This document shows, one piece after another, positions 6,720 to 14,062 of a stretch of DNA of 25,016 nt. Under the pieces are notes generated by a model. The model was not told the DNA's origin and searched no databases. It saw only the letters and a program-made list of their open reading frames with translations. The translations under genes were made by a program, and so were the position numbers. The DNA is from CAYJSJ01 sp964373065. Lineage in GTDB: Bacteria > Patescibacteriota > Gracilibacteria > Peribacterales > Peribacteraceae. The stretch lies in NCBI GenBank assembly GCA_964373065.1, contig CAYJSJ010000018.1:1-25016 (forward strand). The letters run 5' to 3'. Position 1 is the first letter of the stretch, and every line of letters starts with the position of its first letter.

Positions 6720-9515
6720 ATGAATCCCAAGAAAGGAAGGAACGACGGCGACCAGGAACAGCTTCCCTTTGACGATGCGGATGATCGCGACGAATCGTCC
6801 GAAGAGACATCAGAGGAGGGTAGTGAAGACGCAATGCCCGATGCTCCCGCTTCCGATTCACTGCTCCCAAAGCCCAAGCCTCTACTGCAGGGGGGAGAGG
6901 TGATCCCAACCGTCGGTCGCTTGGTCGCTCGTCCGATCGTCACGGAAATGGAGGAGAGTTACCTCGATTACGCCATGAGCGTCATTGTCATGCGCGCGTT
7001 GCCCGATGCGCGTGACGGACTGAAGCCCGTGCATCGTCGTATTCTGTACGTTATGCATGAACTTGGTCTTCGCAGTACCGCAAAGTTTCGGAAATCTGCC
7101 GCTGTCGTCGGCGATGTAATGGGAAAGTACCACCCGCACGGCGATTCATCCATTTACGATGCACTTGCGCGCATGGCCCAGGACTTCTCCATGCGACACC
7201 TTCTCGTATACGGTCAGGGTAACTTCGGATCGATCGATGGGGATAACCCCGCTGCGATGCGGTACACCGAGGCAAAGATGAAGAAGATCACCGAGGAAAT
7301 GTTGCAAGACATCGAGAAAGATACGGTGGAGTTTCGCCCAAACTACGATGGCAGCCGCAAAGAACCTTCTGTCCTTCCTGCAAAAGTACCGAATTTACTG
7401 CTCAACGGTACGGTGGGTATTGCCGTGGGTATGGCGACGAACATTCCTCCGCATAACTTAAGCGAACTGATCGAAGCTATCGATCACTTGATCCTCCATC
7501 CATCGGCGACGGTTCAGGATCTTCTGCAGTTTGTTCAGGGGCCGGATTTTCCGACGGGAGGCATTGTCTACGATAAAGAGGCAATTACACAGGCATACCT
7601 GACAGGGCGCGGTTCCGTGATTGTCCGTGGCAAGGCGGAGATCGAGGAGGTGAAGGGCCGATACCTGATTCGCATCAGCGAGATTCCGTATCAGGTCAAT
7701 AAGTCCACAATGATCGAGCGTATGGCGACGCTCGTGACCGATAAAGTGATCCAAGGAATATCCGACATCCGTGACGAGAGCGATCGCGAAGGCATTCGTA
7801 TCATCATTGAGCTCAAGAAGGACAGCTACCCGCAGAAGGTCTTAAACCAACTCTTCAAGCATACGGAGCTCCAGAGTAGCTTTGGTTATAACTGTATAGC
7901 ATTGGCAGACGGGATTCAGCCGAGGCTCCTAAATCTGCAAGAAATGCTGCAGATTTTCATCGATCACAGACGTGCCGTCGTGACACGCAGAATCACGTTT
8001 GACCGTGATCGTGCGAAGGAACGCGCGCATATTCTGGAGGGACTTTCGCTGGCACTCGACGACATCGACAAGGTGATCGATACGATCAAGAAGAGCGCGG
8101 ACAAGGACATCGCGAAGGAAAATCTCATGAAGAAATTCAAACTCAGCGATCTCCAAGCAGAAGCCATACTGCAAATGCGCCTCCAGACGCTCTCGGGTCT
8201 CGAACGAAAGAAGATTGATGACGAACTCAAAGAGAAAAAGAAATTTATCGCTGAATGCGAAGCAATCCTCAAGGACAAAAAGAAGATTGACGAAATTATG
8301 CGTGCAGAGTGCCGGACGCTGAAGGAGGCTTTTGCCGATCCTCGTCGCACGACGATCGTCAAGCACCCCGTCGGGCAGTTCAGCGCCAAAGACACCATCC
8401 CGAATGCTCCTATGATCGTAGCACTGACGACCGGAGGCTACGTGAAGCGGTTAAGCCCCATGCAGTTTAGAGCACAGCAGCGCGGCGGAAAGGGGGTAAA
8501 GGGCATGACGACGAAAGATGAAGATGAAATTTTGATGCTCCTGTATGTCATGAATCATGATGACCTGCTCTTCTTCACCAATACGGGACGTGTGTTTAAG
8601 ATGCCTGCGTATGAACTTCCGCAGGGGAGCCGTATTGCCAAGGGTCAGGCGATAGTGAACCTTCTGCAGCTGCAGCCGGATGAAGTGATCGCGGCGATCC
8701 TCAAATCGGATCTCGCCGATAAATCACATCTTTTCATGGTGACGGAGCACGGAACGGTAAAGCGCACGGAACTTGCGGAGTTTGAAAACATCCGCCGGTC
8801 GGGTCTCATCGCTCAGAAGATGCATGGGGACGACAAGCTCAAGTGGGTGCTTGCCACCAACGGCAAGAATGAAATTCTGATCATCACAAAGAAGGGGAAA
8901 GCTATTCGCTTCCCGGAAGAAGATGTGCGGGCGATGGGCCGCGCAGCCGCCGGAGTTCGCGGTATAAAGCTTGGTGCCGGCGATATGGTAGTGGAGGCGG
9001 GGGCAATCGATGATCCGAAGGTTAGTAAGCTCCTCGTTGTTATGGAAAACGGTCTCGGCAAAATGACGCCAGTTGAGGAGTACCGTTTCCAGGGCAGGGG
9101 AGGCAGCGGTGTCAAAGCAGCTCAACTTACGGCAAAGACCGGTGATCTCGTCGGGGGGTGCATCCTCAAGCAGGGCGAGGAAGGGGATCTCTTCTGTCTC
9201 AGTAAACAGGGCCAGGCCATTCGTATGAAACTCTCCGACATTCCATCACGGGGACGCGCAACGCAGGGCGTGATCGTCATGCGTTTGAATGCGCGCGACA
9301 AGGTTGCGACCATGAGTGTTGTGATGCATGATAAAGAGGGAGAGGTGGCTGTATTTGAAGCTGCCGAGGAAATGCAGGTGGAAGAAGTGGAAGCGATCAA
9401 GAAGGAGGAACGCAGGGTCAAACGTGCGGAAACGGTCGGCAAAAAGGTGGCAATGGGAGACGCTCCGGAAAAAAAGTCTTCAGCACCCGCGAAGGGGAGG
9501 AAGAAGGGGAAATAG
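6720..9515 (+). CDS. gyrA: DNA gyrase subunit A
   Basis: The 931-aa protein is the DNA-cleaving subunit of a type IIA topoisomerase. Residues 1-60 are an acidic, low-complexity extension. The core begins at about 70 (RPIVTEMEESYLDYAMSVI). The quinolone-region motif is GKYHPHGDSSIYD (135-147), with Ser143 and Asp147 at the positions of E. coli Ser83 and Asp87, so it looks wild-type for drug binding. The catalytic tyrosine is Tyr182 in AMRYTE. The C-terminal beta-pinwheel starts near 555. Its GyrA box is QQRGGKG (586-592), one residue off the canonical QRRGGKG. This argues for gyrase rather than topoisomerase IV, although the substitution could weaken DNA wrapping. The tail (about 890-931) is Lys-rich. 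gyrB is not in the window. Confidence 0.92.
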   Translation: MNPKKGRNDGDQEQLPFDDADDRDESSEETSEEGSEDAMPDAPASDSLLPKPKPLLQGGEVIPTVGRLVARPIVTEMEESYLDYAMSVIVMRALPDARDGLKPVHRRILYVMHELGLRSTAKFRKSAAVVGDVMGKYHPHGDSSIYDALARMAQDFSMRHLLVYGQGNFGSIDGDNPAAMRYTEAKMKKITEEMLQDIEKDTVEFRPNYDGSRKEPSVLPAKVPNLLLNGTVGIAVGMATNIPPHNLSELIEAIDHLILHPSATVQDLLQFVQGPDFPTGGIVYDKEAITQAYLTGRGSVIVRGKAEIEEVKGRYLIRISEIPYQVNKSTMIERMATLVTDKVIQGISDIRDESDREGIRIIIELKKDSYPQKVLNQLFKHTELQSSFGYNCIALADGIQPRLLNLQEMLQIFIDHRRAVVTRRITFDRDRAKERAHILEGLSLALDDIDKVIDTIKKSADKDIAKENLMKKFKLSDLQAEAILQMRLQTLSGLERKKIDDELKEKKKFIAECEAILKDKKKIDEIMRAECRTLKEAFADPRRTTIVKHPVGQFSAKDTIPNAPMIVALTTGGYVKRLSPMQFRAQQRGGKGVKGMTTKDEDEILMLLYVMNHDDLLFFTNTGRVFKMPAYELPQGSRIAKGQAIVNLLQLQPDEVIAAILKSDLADKSHLFMVTEHGTVKRTELAEFENIRRSGLIAQKMHGDDKLKWVLATNGKNEILIITKKGKAIRFPEEDVRAMGRAAAGVRGIKLGAGDMVVEAGAIDDPKVSKLLVVMENGLGKMTPVEEYRFQGRGGSGVKAAQLTAKTGDLVGGCILKQGEEGDLFCLSKQGQAIRMKLSDIPSRGRATQGVIVMRLNARDKVATMSVVMHDKEGEVAVFEAAEEMQVEEVEAIKKEERRVKRAETVGKKVAMGDAPEKKSSAPAKGRKKGK

Positions 9516-9600
9516 GGAACTGGGGAAGGATGTGGTTTCTCTGATGGAGTGTTGTAAAAAATTTCCCTATTTCCCTATTTCCCTATTTCCCTATTTCCCC
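9506..9600 (+). repeat. TTTCCCTA tandem array with complementary arm at the gyrA 3' end
   Basis: Four exact copies of the 8-bp unit TTTCCCTA occupy 9562-9593, followed by TTTCCCC to 9600. A complementary arm GGGGAAATAGGGAA (9506-9519) covers the gyrA stop codon and matches 9587-9600 perfectly over 14 bp. The transcript can therefore fold a long hairpin between gyrA and rpmE, with several alternative registers because the right arm is repetitive. Confidence 0.75.
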
Positions 9601-9615
9601 TACCATTCGCCCGTT

Positions 9616-9885
9616 ATGAAAAAAGGCATCCATCCGGAAATGCATCAAAAGGCAAAAATCACCTGTACGACCTGTAGCAGTGTCTTTGCGATACCGACGA
9701 CGCTCCTGGAAATCTCTGTAGAGCGCTGCCGCAATTGCCACCCTGTGTATACGGGGAAAACGCAGCAGGCAGCTACGGGAGGGCGTGTGGAGCGGTTTCG
9801 GCAGCGAATGAGCAAAGCCAACCGTTCAAGTGGTGATGCCCTTTCGGCAACTGTAAAGAAAAAAGGGGCTTCGAAGAAGAAATAG
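9616..9885 (+). CDS. rpmE: 50S ribosomal protein L31 (zinc-binding form)
   Basis: The 89-aa protein begins MKKGIHPEMHQ and contains NCHPVYTGK and TGGRVERFRQRM, the signature of bL31, which bridges the two ribosomal subunits. Cys17, Cys20, Cys38 and Cys41 form an intact zinc site, so this is the C+ type. The C-terminus has a Ser/Lys-rich tail of about 20 residues after the core (ends KKKGASKKK). The start follows the family; the longer upstream frame translates the TTTCCCTA repeat and is rejected. TACCAT, 9 nt before the ATG, is a possible -10. The stop codon lies inside the CIRCE operator of hrcA. Confidence 0.93.
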   Translation: MKKGIHPEMHQKAKITCTTCSSVFAIPTTLLEISVERCRNCHPVYTGKTQQAATGGRVERFRQRMSKANRSSGDALSATVKKKGASKKK

Positions 9886-9908
9886 CACTCTAGGTCAGAG
9901 AATGCTAA
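9882..9908 (+). promoter_or_regulatory. CIRCE operator (HrcA binding site)
   Basis: The left arm ATAGCACTC (9882-9890), a 9-nt spacer, and the right arm GAATGCTAA (9900-9908) match the CIRCE consensus TTAGCACTC-N9-GAGTGCTAA at 8 of 9 positions in each arm. It overlaps the rpmE stop codon and the extended -10 of hrcA, an arrangement that would block transcription when HrcA binds. Autoregulation of hrcA is the expected outcome. Confidence 0.85.
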
Positions 9909-9911
9909 AAT
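9903..9911 (+). promoter_or_regulatory. Extended -10 promoter of hrcA, leaderless type
   Basis: TGcTAAAAT ends 6 nt before the hrcA ATG at 9918. The intervening AGGAGT resembles a Shine-Dalgarno sequence but abuts the ATG. The element overlaps the right arm of CIRCE. Confidence 0.65.
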
Positions 9912-9917
9912 AGGAGT

Positions 9918-10628
9918 ATGAATGAGCGACAAGCGAGGCTTCTGCAGGCCATTATCGATGAGTTTATCGCAACGGCGCTTCCGGTCGGGAGCAAGCAGAT
10001 CGTTTCGCACGGGCATTTCGAAGTTTCCGGCGCAACCGTCCGCAATGAAATGCAGATTTTGTCCGAGGAAGGTTTCATCGCGCAGCCGCACACTTCTTCC
10101 GGTCGGATTCCCACAGCCCAAGGGTACCGCGTCTATGTTCGAGAATTTCTGAAGCCCGGAAAGCACGAGGTGCTCGTGCGAAAAAAGTTTGATCTTTTGA
10201 AGGGCGAGTACTTCAAGCGTAAGGACCAGGAGCGCGTCTATGACGCGGTTGCGATCCTTTCCCGCATGACCCCAAACGTGGTGTTTGCCACCGTGCCGCA
10301 CAAGGATCGCGTCTTCTACTTGGGACTCTGCAATGTTCTCCGACAGCCGGAGTTTCTCCATGACCCCAGCCTCGCATCTGGTATAGCCGAGGTGCTTGAG
10401 GAGAAATTCAGCAAGCTGCTCGCTAAGTTTCCCATAGACGAAACCGTGCAGTACTACATCGGCGATGAGAATGCTTTGGAACAGATTCAGAGCTGTTGCC
10501 TTATGGTTACTTCGTATGCGGTACGCGACACCGATGGTGTTATAGGCATTCTCGGACCCATGCGCATGGATTACGGCTACAACACCGCTGCTTTAGATCT
10601 TGCGGCGGACTTATTGCGGTCCACATAA
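9918..10628 (+). CDS. hrcA: Heat-inducible transcription repressor HrcA (short form)
   Basis: The 236-aa protein is the repressor that binds CIRCE and is kept folded by GroEL in well-studied bacteria. The winged helix-turn-helix is at about 1-75: LPVGSKQIV, GATVRNEMQILSEEGFIAQPHTSSGRIPT and QGYRVYV. The GAF-like domain is present, ending in the typical GVIGILGPMRMDY near 207-219. HrcA is usually about 340 aa; the shortage appears to be in the middle, where the inserted dimerisation domain sits in known structures. The operator directly upstream supports function despite this. dnaK, grpE and groE are not adjacent. Confidence 0.9.
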   Translation: MNERQARLLQAIIDEFIATALPVGSKQIVSHGHFEVSGATVRNEMQILSEEGFIAQPHTSSGRIPTAQGYRVYVREFLKPGKHEVLVRKKFDLLKGEYFKRKDQERVYDAVAILSRMTPNVVFATVPHKDRVFYLGLCNVLRQPEFLHDPSLASGIAEVLEEKFSKLLAKFPIDETVQYYIGDENALEQIQSCCLMVTSYAVRDTDGVIGILGPMRMDYGYNTAALDLAADLLRST

Positions 10629-10638
10629 AAAAGGTTTC

Positions 10639-11016
10639 TTAGCGACTTTCTCCGCTCCGCGGTTCCCCATAGTCACAGTTCGTATAGTAGGTGTGTTGCG
10701 ATGTTTCTCTGCGGTAATCATCGTACTGGCAGTCGCTATAGTTGAGGCTCTCGATACCGTACGAAGAAACGCGTCGGTAGTAATTCTTCTGTTTATCAGG
10801 TTTATTCTGGGCGACGAAGCTCAGCACGACACAGTCACCCCATGAGTTTCTGAGTTTGCATTCAAAACCTGGATAGCGGGAGGCATCGAGCCCGCGGTAC
10901 GGATTTTCAAATTTCCAGACTTTCGGCACCCATTCCCATGCCGCATACGCCTGCTGAGGAGCAAGAGCGGTTGCCAGGAGAATTGTGAGTTCCAAAATCG
11001 ATGAAAATCGCTTCAT
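10639..11016 (-). CDS. Small secreted Tyr-rich protein with PG[FY]xCxxR motif (copy 1)
   Basis: The 125-aa protein has a signal peptide (MKRFSSILELTILLATALAP, cleavage probably after QQAYA at about residue 25). The mature part is short and rich in Tyr, Arg and Ser, with four cysteines (53, 62, 96, 114) that could form two disulfides. PGFECKLRNSWGDC (49-62) lines up without gaps with PGYTCYYRDISGSC of the 193-aa protein at 12075-12656, and both end near a CDxY-type motif, so the two are likely paralogues. The start was chosen at the signal peptide; a longer frame from 11142 is unsupported. It is convergent with hrcA, 10 bp apart. The function is unknown. Confidence 0.65.
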   Translation of the reverse strand: MKRFSSILELTILLATALAPQQAYAAWEWVPKVWKFENPYRGLDASRYPGFECKLRNSWGDCVVLSFVAQNKPDKQKNYYRRVSSYGIESLNYSDCQYDDYRRETSQHTYYTNCDYGEPRSGESR

Positions 11017-11051
11017 GAAGAGGAAAATCCTATGTTCCCCTCCTATCGGTG

Positions 11052-11936
11052 TCAACGAAGAACCGTGTGTTTTTTCGTGCCGCGAATCAGGTGATGGCTG
11101 CAGTTTTTGCTGCAGGATCGCTGGTCGCCTGCTTGAAGGCATTGAGAGCAGATTTGGCCTTCGCTTCCGCAGTATGCGCAGACGATTTCCCTGTCGCCCG
11201 GGTCGCCGCAGTGCGGGCAGAGCGTATACCTTTCAGAAGGTTTCAGGCCGCTTCCTACAGAGACCCTGTGGTCGAAGACGAAGCATTCACCCGTCCACTT
11301 GCTTGCGGGTTTTGTTGCGAGGTACCTAAGGATTCCTCCGTCAAGCTGGAAGACGTTGCTGTATCCCTGTTGCTCCATTGCGAGGCAGGCCTTCTCGCAG
11401 CGGATGCCGCCTGTGCAGTACAGGAGTATTTTTTTGTCTTTCGGTAGTGCCGAGTGTTTCACCCATGCAGGGAAGTCCTGGAACTTCATCAGTCCCGGAT
11501 CGATCGCACCCTCAAACATACCTATCGCTGTTTCGTAGGTGTTTCGTGCGTCGACGATCACCACATCTTCCTGTTCCATCATGACATCCCATTCCTCCGG
11601 TGAGAGGTGATTGCGCTTTCCCTCCGGAACGATCTTCGGATTGCCGAGCGATACGATTTCTTCTCGGATCTTTACAAGGAAGCGCTTGAAAGGTTGCTGA
11701 GGAGCTTCGCTCACTTGAAACGGAATTTTTCCTACGATGCGTTCAATCATTGTCATCCATGCCGTGATCGATTCCGCGGATCCAGCCACCGTTCCGTTGA
11801 TCCCTTCCTCCCCAATAATGGTGAGGCCGCCCATCGAGTAGCGTGTACCGCATGCAGTCAGATCTTCCTGCATTTTCTTCAGCCCTGTCGCAGGAAGGGG
11901 AGTGAATGTGTAGAAGGCGGCAATGCTGCAGTGCAT
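11052..11936 (-). CDS. trhO: tRNA uridine(34) hydroxylase TrhO (rhodanese family, YceA-type)
   Basis: The 294-aa protein belongs to the family that hydroxylates uridine 34 of some tRNAs (5-hydroxyuridine formation). The N-terminal domain (1-90) has GLTIIGEEGINGTVAGS. The rhodanese domain (about 112-215) has VIVDARNTYE and the catalytic loop LLYCTGGIRCEKA with Cys174. The C-terminus carries eight cysteines in a zinc-binding pattern (240/243, 253/256, 263/266, 275/279), as in longer family members. The start is fixed by family alignment and by an extended -10 element 6 nt upstream. It lies between two secreted-protein genes with no evident functional link to them. Confidence 0.92.
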   Translation of the reverse strand: MHCSIAAFYTFTPLPATGLKKMQEDLTACGTRYSMGGLTIIGEEGINGTVAGSAESITAWMTMIERIVGKIPFQVSEAPQQPFKRFLVKIREEIVSLGNPKIVPEGKRNHLSPEEWDVMMEQEDVVIVDARNTYETAIGMFEGAIDPGLMKFQDFPAWVKHSALPKDKKILLYCTGGIRCEKACLAMEQQGYSNVFQLDGGILRYLATKPASKWTGECFVFDHRVSVGSGLKPSERYTLCPHCGDPGDREIVCAYCGSEGQICSQCLQAGDQRSCSKNCSHHLIRGTKKHTVLR

Positions 11937-11942
11937 AGTGGT

Positions 11943-11951
11943 ACTATAGCA
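11943..11951 (-). promoter_or_regulatory. Extended -10 promoter of trhO, leaderless type
   Basis: The minus strand reads TGcTATAGT, with the hexamer ending 6 nt before the trhO ATG. No -35 or Shine-Dalgarno sequence was seen. Confidence 0.65.
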
Positions 11952-12018
11952 AAAGAAGAGCTTTGCAATACATTGGCATGTGTGATGGGGATGACTTCCG
12001 TAATCAATGTGCTTTCTC

Positions 12019-12058
12019 TGTAAAAAAGGCCACCGCTTACGCGGAGACCTTTTTTACA
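12019..12058 (-). terminator. Strong bidirectional-type hairpin terminator
   Basis: TGTAAAAAAGG (12019-12029) pairs perfectly with CCTTTTTTACA (12048-12058). Inside it a second stem CCGC/GCGG (12033-12036 with 12041-12044) closes a TTAC loop. On the minus strand the stem ends in a T run, suited to ending transcription of the Tyr/Asp-rich gene before trhO starts. Confidence 0.75.
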
Positions 12059-12074
12059 ACCTTCCTCATTCTAA

Positions 12075-12656
12075 TCAGTATCCGTATTGATACGCGTCGC
12101 AATCACGCCCCGTACACAGTACTTTCGTGTGTTCGAATTCGAGGCGATTGTCCCCACGACCGTAGGATCGGTAACCGTCATCATAGTAATTACCCGACTG
12201 GTAGCGGTACTTCCGTACCCGGTCATCATCTGTGTCGTAGTACCACCGCCATTGATTGTCGATATAGTGCCTCCGGTCGTAATCGTCGTACGCTCTGTCT
12301 CCTTCGTCGAAGTAATCGTTATCATCGTCATCATCTTCGCCGTAGCGGTAGATGGGGTAGTTGTAACGGTTGCTGTACCTATTGTCCCACGGGCTGCGGT
12401 TCATGGCGGCAGCGTTATACATAACGTTGAACGGATAGGTTTGGCTGCTTATGAAGGATGATCCATATGTACCGTACGAATGCCCCATACGGTATGGACT
12501 GCTTCCTTGGTAGCTCAGACAGCTTCCGCTGATGTCACGGTAGTAGCAGGTGTAGCCGGGGTTATACGTCATCGCCTCTGCCTTGGCCACAAAGGGAAGG
12601 AGTGATGCAGAGAGAACCGATCCCAAGAAGATGAGATGTGAACATGTCTTCTTCAT
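12075..12656 (-). CDS. Secreted Tyr/Asp-rich protein with PG[FY]xCxxR motif (copy 2)
   Basis: The 193-aa protein has a signal peptide (about 1-27, ending FVAKAEA). PGYTCYYRDISGSC (33-46) matches the motif of the 125-aa protein at 10639-11016. The middle (about 85-165) is extremely rich in Tyr, Asp, Arg and Asn, including an acidic run at 107-113 and YDDYDRR, and is likely disordered or a metal- or surface-binding stretch. The second cysteine pair is Cys181/Cys186 near the C-terminus (CTGRDCDAYQYGY). The long N-terminal extension of the open frame lacks protein character, so the start is placed at the signal peptide. It is followed by a strong terminator. The function is unknown; the repetitive composition suggests a surface or matrix protein. 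Confidence 0.65.
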   Translation of the reverse strand: MKKTCSHLIFLGSVLSASLLPFVAKAEAMTYNPGYTCYYRDISGSCLSYQGSSPYRMGHSYGTYGSSFISSQTYPFNVMYNAAAMNRSPWDNRYSNRYNYPIYRYGEDDDDDNDYFDEGDRAYDDYDRRHYIDNQWRWYYDTDDDRVRKYRYQSGNYYDDGYRSYGRGDNRLEFEHTKVLCTGRDCDAYQYGY

Positions 12657-12793
12657 AAAAAAAAGAAGGTAAGGAGGGGTAGGGTACTGCAGCCAAAAAC
12701 AGAATGCAACCACCGTTGAGCAAGAGATGAGTTCACGCTCTTCCGCGCTCTCCCTAATGCAACGCGACTGATTCGTAGTGTGCAGTTCACACA

Positions 12794-13930
12794 TCAGTTC
12801 CCATGTCCATTGAGGATGCGGTAGAAAATTTCTGCCATCTCTCCGCGCGTCAGCGGCTGGTTGGGATCGGTGAAACTGGTGGGGAGTCCTCCGCTGCGTG
12901 CGAGAGCAAAGACGTAGGGCTTCCACCAAGCTCCTTTGAGGTCATTGGGGGACGTCTTTATGCCGAAGGCTCCTACGACAATCTTCGACGTTTCCGCAAA
13001 ATTGATGGTTTGCGACGGCTTGAAGCTGCCATCGGGGTACCCCTCAATGAGGGCATTCAGCCATGCGGTACAAATAGGCGGCCAGTACCACGCTTCCCGA
13101 GGAATATCGGTGAAGGCGGGCAGAGTGACCGGGTAATTTATCTCCGCCCCAGGGCCATCGCATGCGTCATGGCCGGAATTGCGCCCGAAGAGTGACCGAA
13201 TGATAATCGTCGTAAATTCCGCACGGTTGATAAATTGGTCAGGGCGGAACGTACCGTCAAAGTATCCTTGTACAATTCCTCTGTTGCGAACAAATTCAAT
13301 TGCTTTCGCATTCGGGTGCGACGGTGGAGCATCCATGAACCACTCTATTGTTACCCCCGGAAGCTCCCCGTCTTTTTCGGCGGCTTCTCCCCCTTTGAAC
13401 TGGCAGGGTGCGACGAGATAATTGATCACGGAGCCGTCTTCCGTACATGCGGGAACCGTTTCTCCATTGCCGCAGACATACGGGGCGCAATCTGCGACGG
13501 CGGGGGAGGGAACGACACCATTTCCGTCGTACGTACTCAGCCACTCGGTGATATCTTTTCCTTCCGCTACCGAGACGGTACCCGAGCAGAGCCCCGTCGA
13601 ATACTGTCCTTCGGACTCGCTTGCGAAGATGATGTATCGCGTGTTTTTTTGCAGTTCTATGCCGCAGGTCGCGCTGTCGAGTGCTGTTTCTATGGTTACA
13701 TAGGCATCGGCCTGCCCCTTCCATACCTTTTCGACGCTGATGCTGAAGGCGCGTATTTTTCCTTCCGTCACTTCCATCGGAATGCCTTGGATGACAAGAT
13801 CGGCGTTATCGAAGTAGGCGCGGAAGCGTTCACTGGTATTTTCGTACCGGAAACAGGAGCAGGCGAATGCTTGCCTCGGCGCAAACAGCGGCGAGAACAT
13901 GAGTGCGAGAAGAAGGAGTGTCTTTCGCAT
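12794..13930 (-). CDS. Exported protein with NTR/TIMP-like domain and SLH repeats
   Basis: The 378-aa protein has a signal peptide (1-23, ending RQAFA) so that the mature chain begins C24-S-C26, as in netrin/TIMP-like domains. Residues 24-125 fit that fold: ADLVIQG, VEKVWKG, then TCG (Cys89) and TGLCSG (Cys115). A Cys-rich linker follows (148-176: CAPYVCGNGE, PACTEDGS, YLVAPC). The C-terminal half has about three S-layer homology repeats: 205-250 (IVQGYFDGTFRPDQFINRAEF), 272-320 (LIEGYPDGSFKPSQTINFAE) and 331-376 (LTRGEMAEI). These should tether it to cell-wall polymers or the surface layer. The open frame extends upstream of 13930, but the signal peptide sets the start. Confidence 0.82.
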   Translation of the reverse strand: MRKTLLLLALMFSPLFAPRQAFACSCFRYENTSERFRAYFDNADLVIQGIPMEVTEGKIRAFSISVEKVWKGQADAYVTIETALDSATCGIELQKNTRYIIFASESEGQYSTGLCSGTVSVAEGKDITEWLSTYDGNGVVPSPAVADCAPYVCGNGETVPACTEDGSVINYLVAPCQFKGGEAAEKDGELPGVTIEWFMDAPPSHPNAKAIEFVRNRGIVQGYFDGTFRPDQFINRAEFTTIIIRSLFGRNSGHDACDGPGAEINYPVTLPAFTDIPREAWYWPPICTAWLNALIEGYPDGSFKPSQTINFAETSKIVVGAFGIKTSPNDLKGAWWKPYVFALARSGGLPTSFTDPNQPLTRGEMAEIFYRILNGHGN

Positions 13931-13943
13931 AAATGACCGAAGC

Positions 13944-13949
13944 AGTATA
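13944..13949 (-). promoter_or_regulatory. Possible -10 element of the SLH protein gene
   Basis: The minus strand reads TATACT, ending 13 nt before the ATG, which predicts a leader of about 6 nt. Confidence 0.4.
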
Positions 13950-14062
13950 GCGGAAAAAAGCATAGGCAATAGCGGTTGCGGGCTTTTCTCCGATGTCAAA
14001 AATGCTTCTTTGAGCGGTGGACATGAGTCCCAGCGCAGGTGGACGTCCAACGCTGAAGGGAA

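Noticed and set aside
9328..9615. N-terminal extension of rpmE reading through the gyrA tail and the TTTCCCTA array
   Set aside because: The array translates to a Phe-Pro-Tyr repeat that is a by-product of the DNA repeat. The bL31 family starts at MKKGIHP.
14031..14055. Inverted repeat CAGCG/CGCTG around TGGACGTCCA as glyA terminator
   Set aside because: The stem is short with an internal bulge and no T run follows on the minus strand, so the call is too weak.
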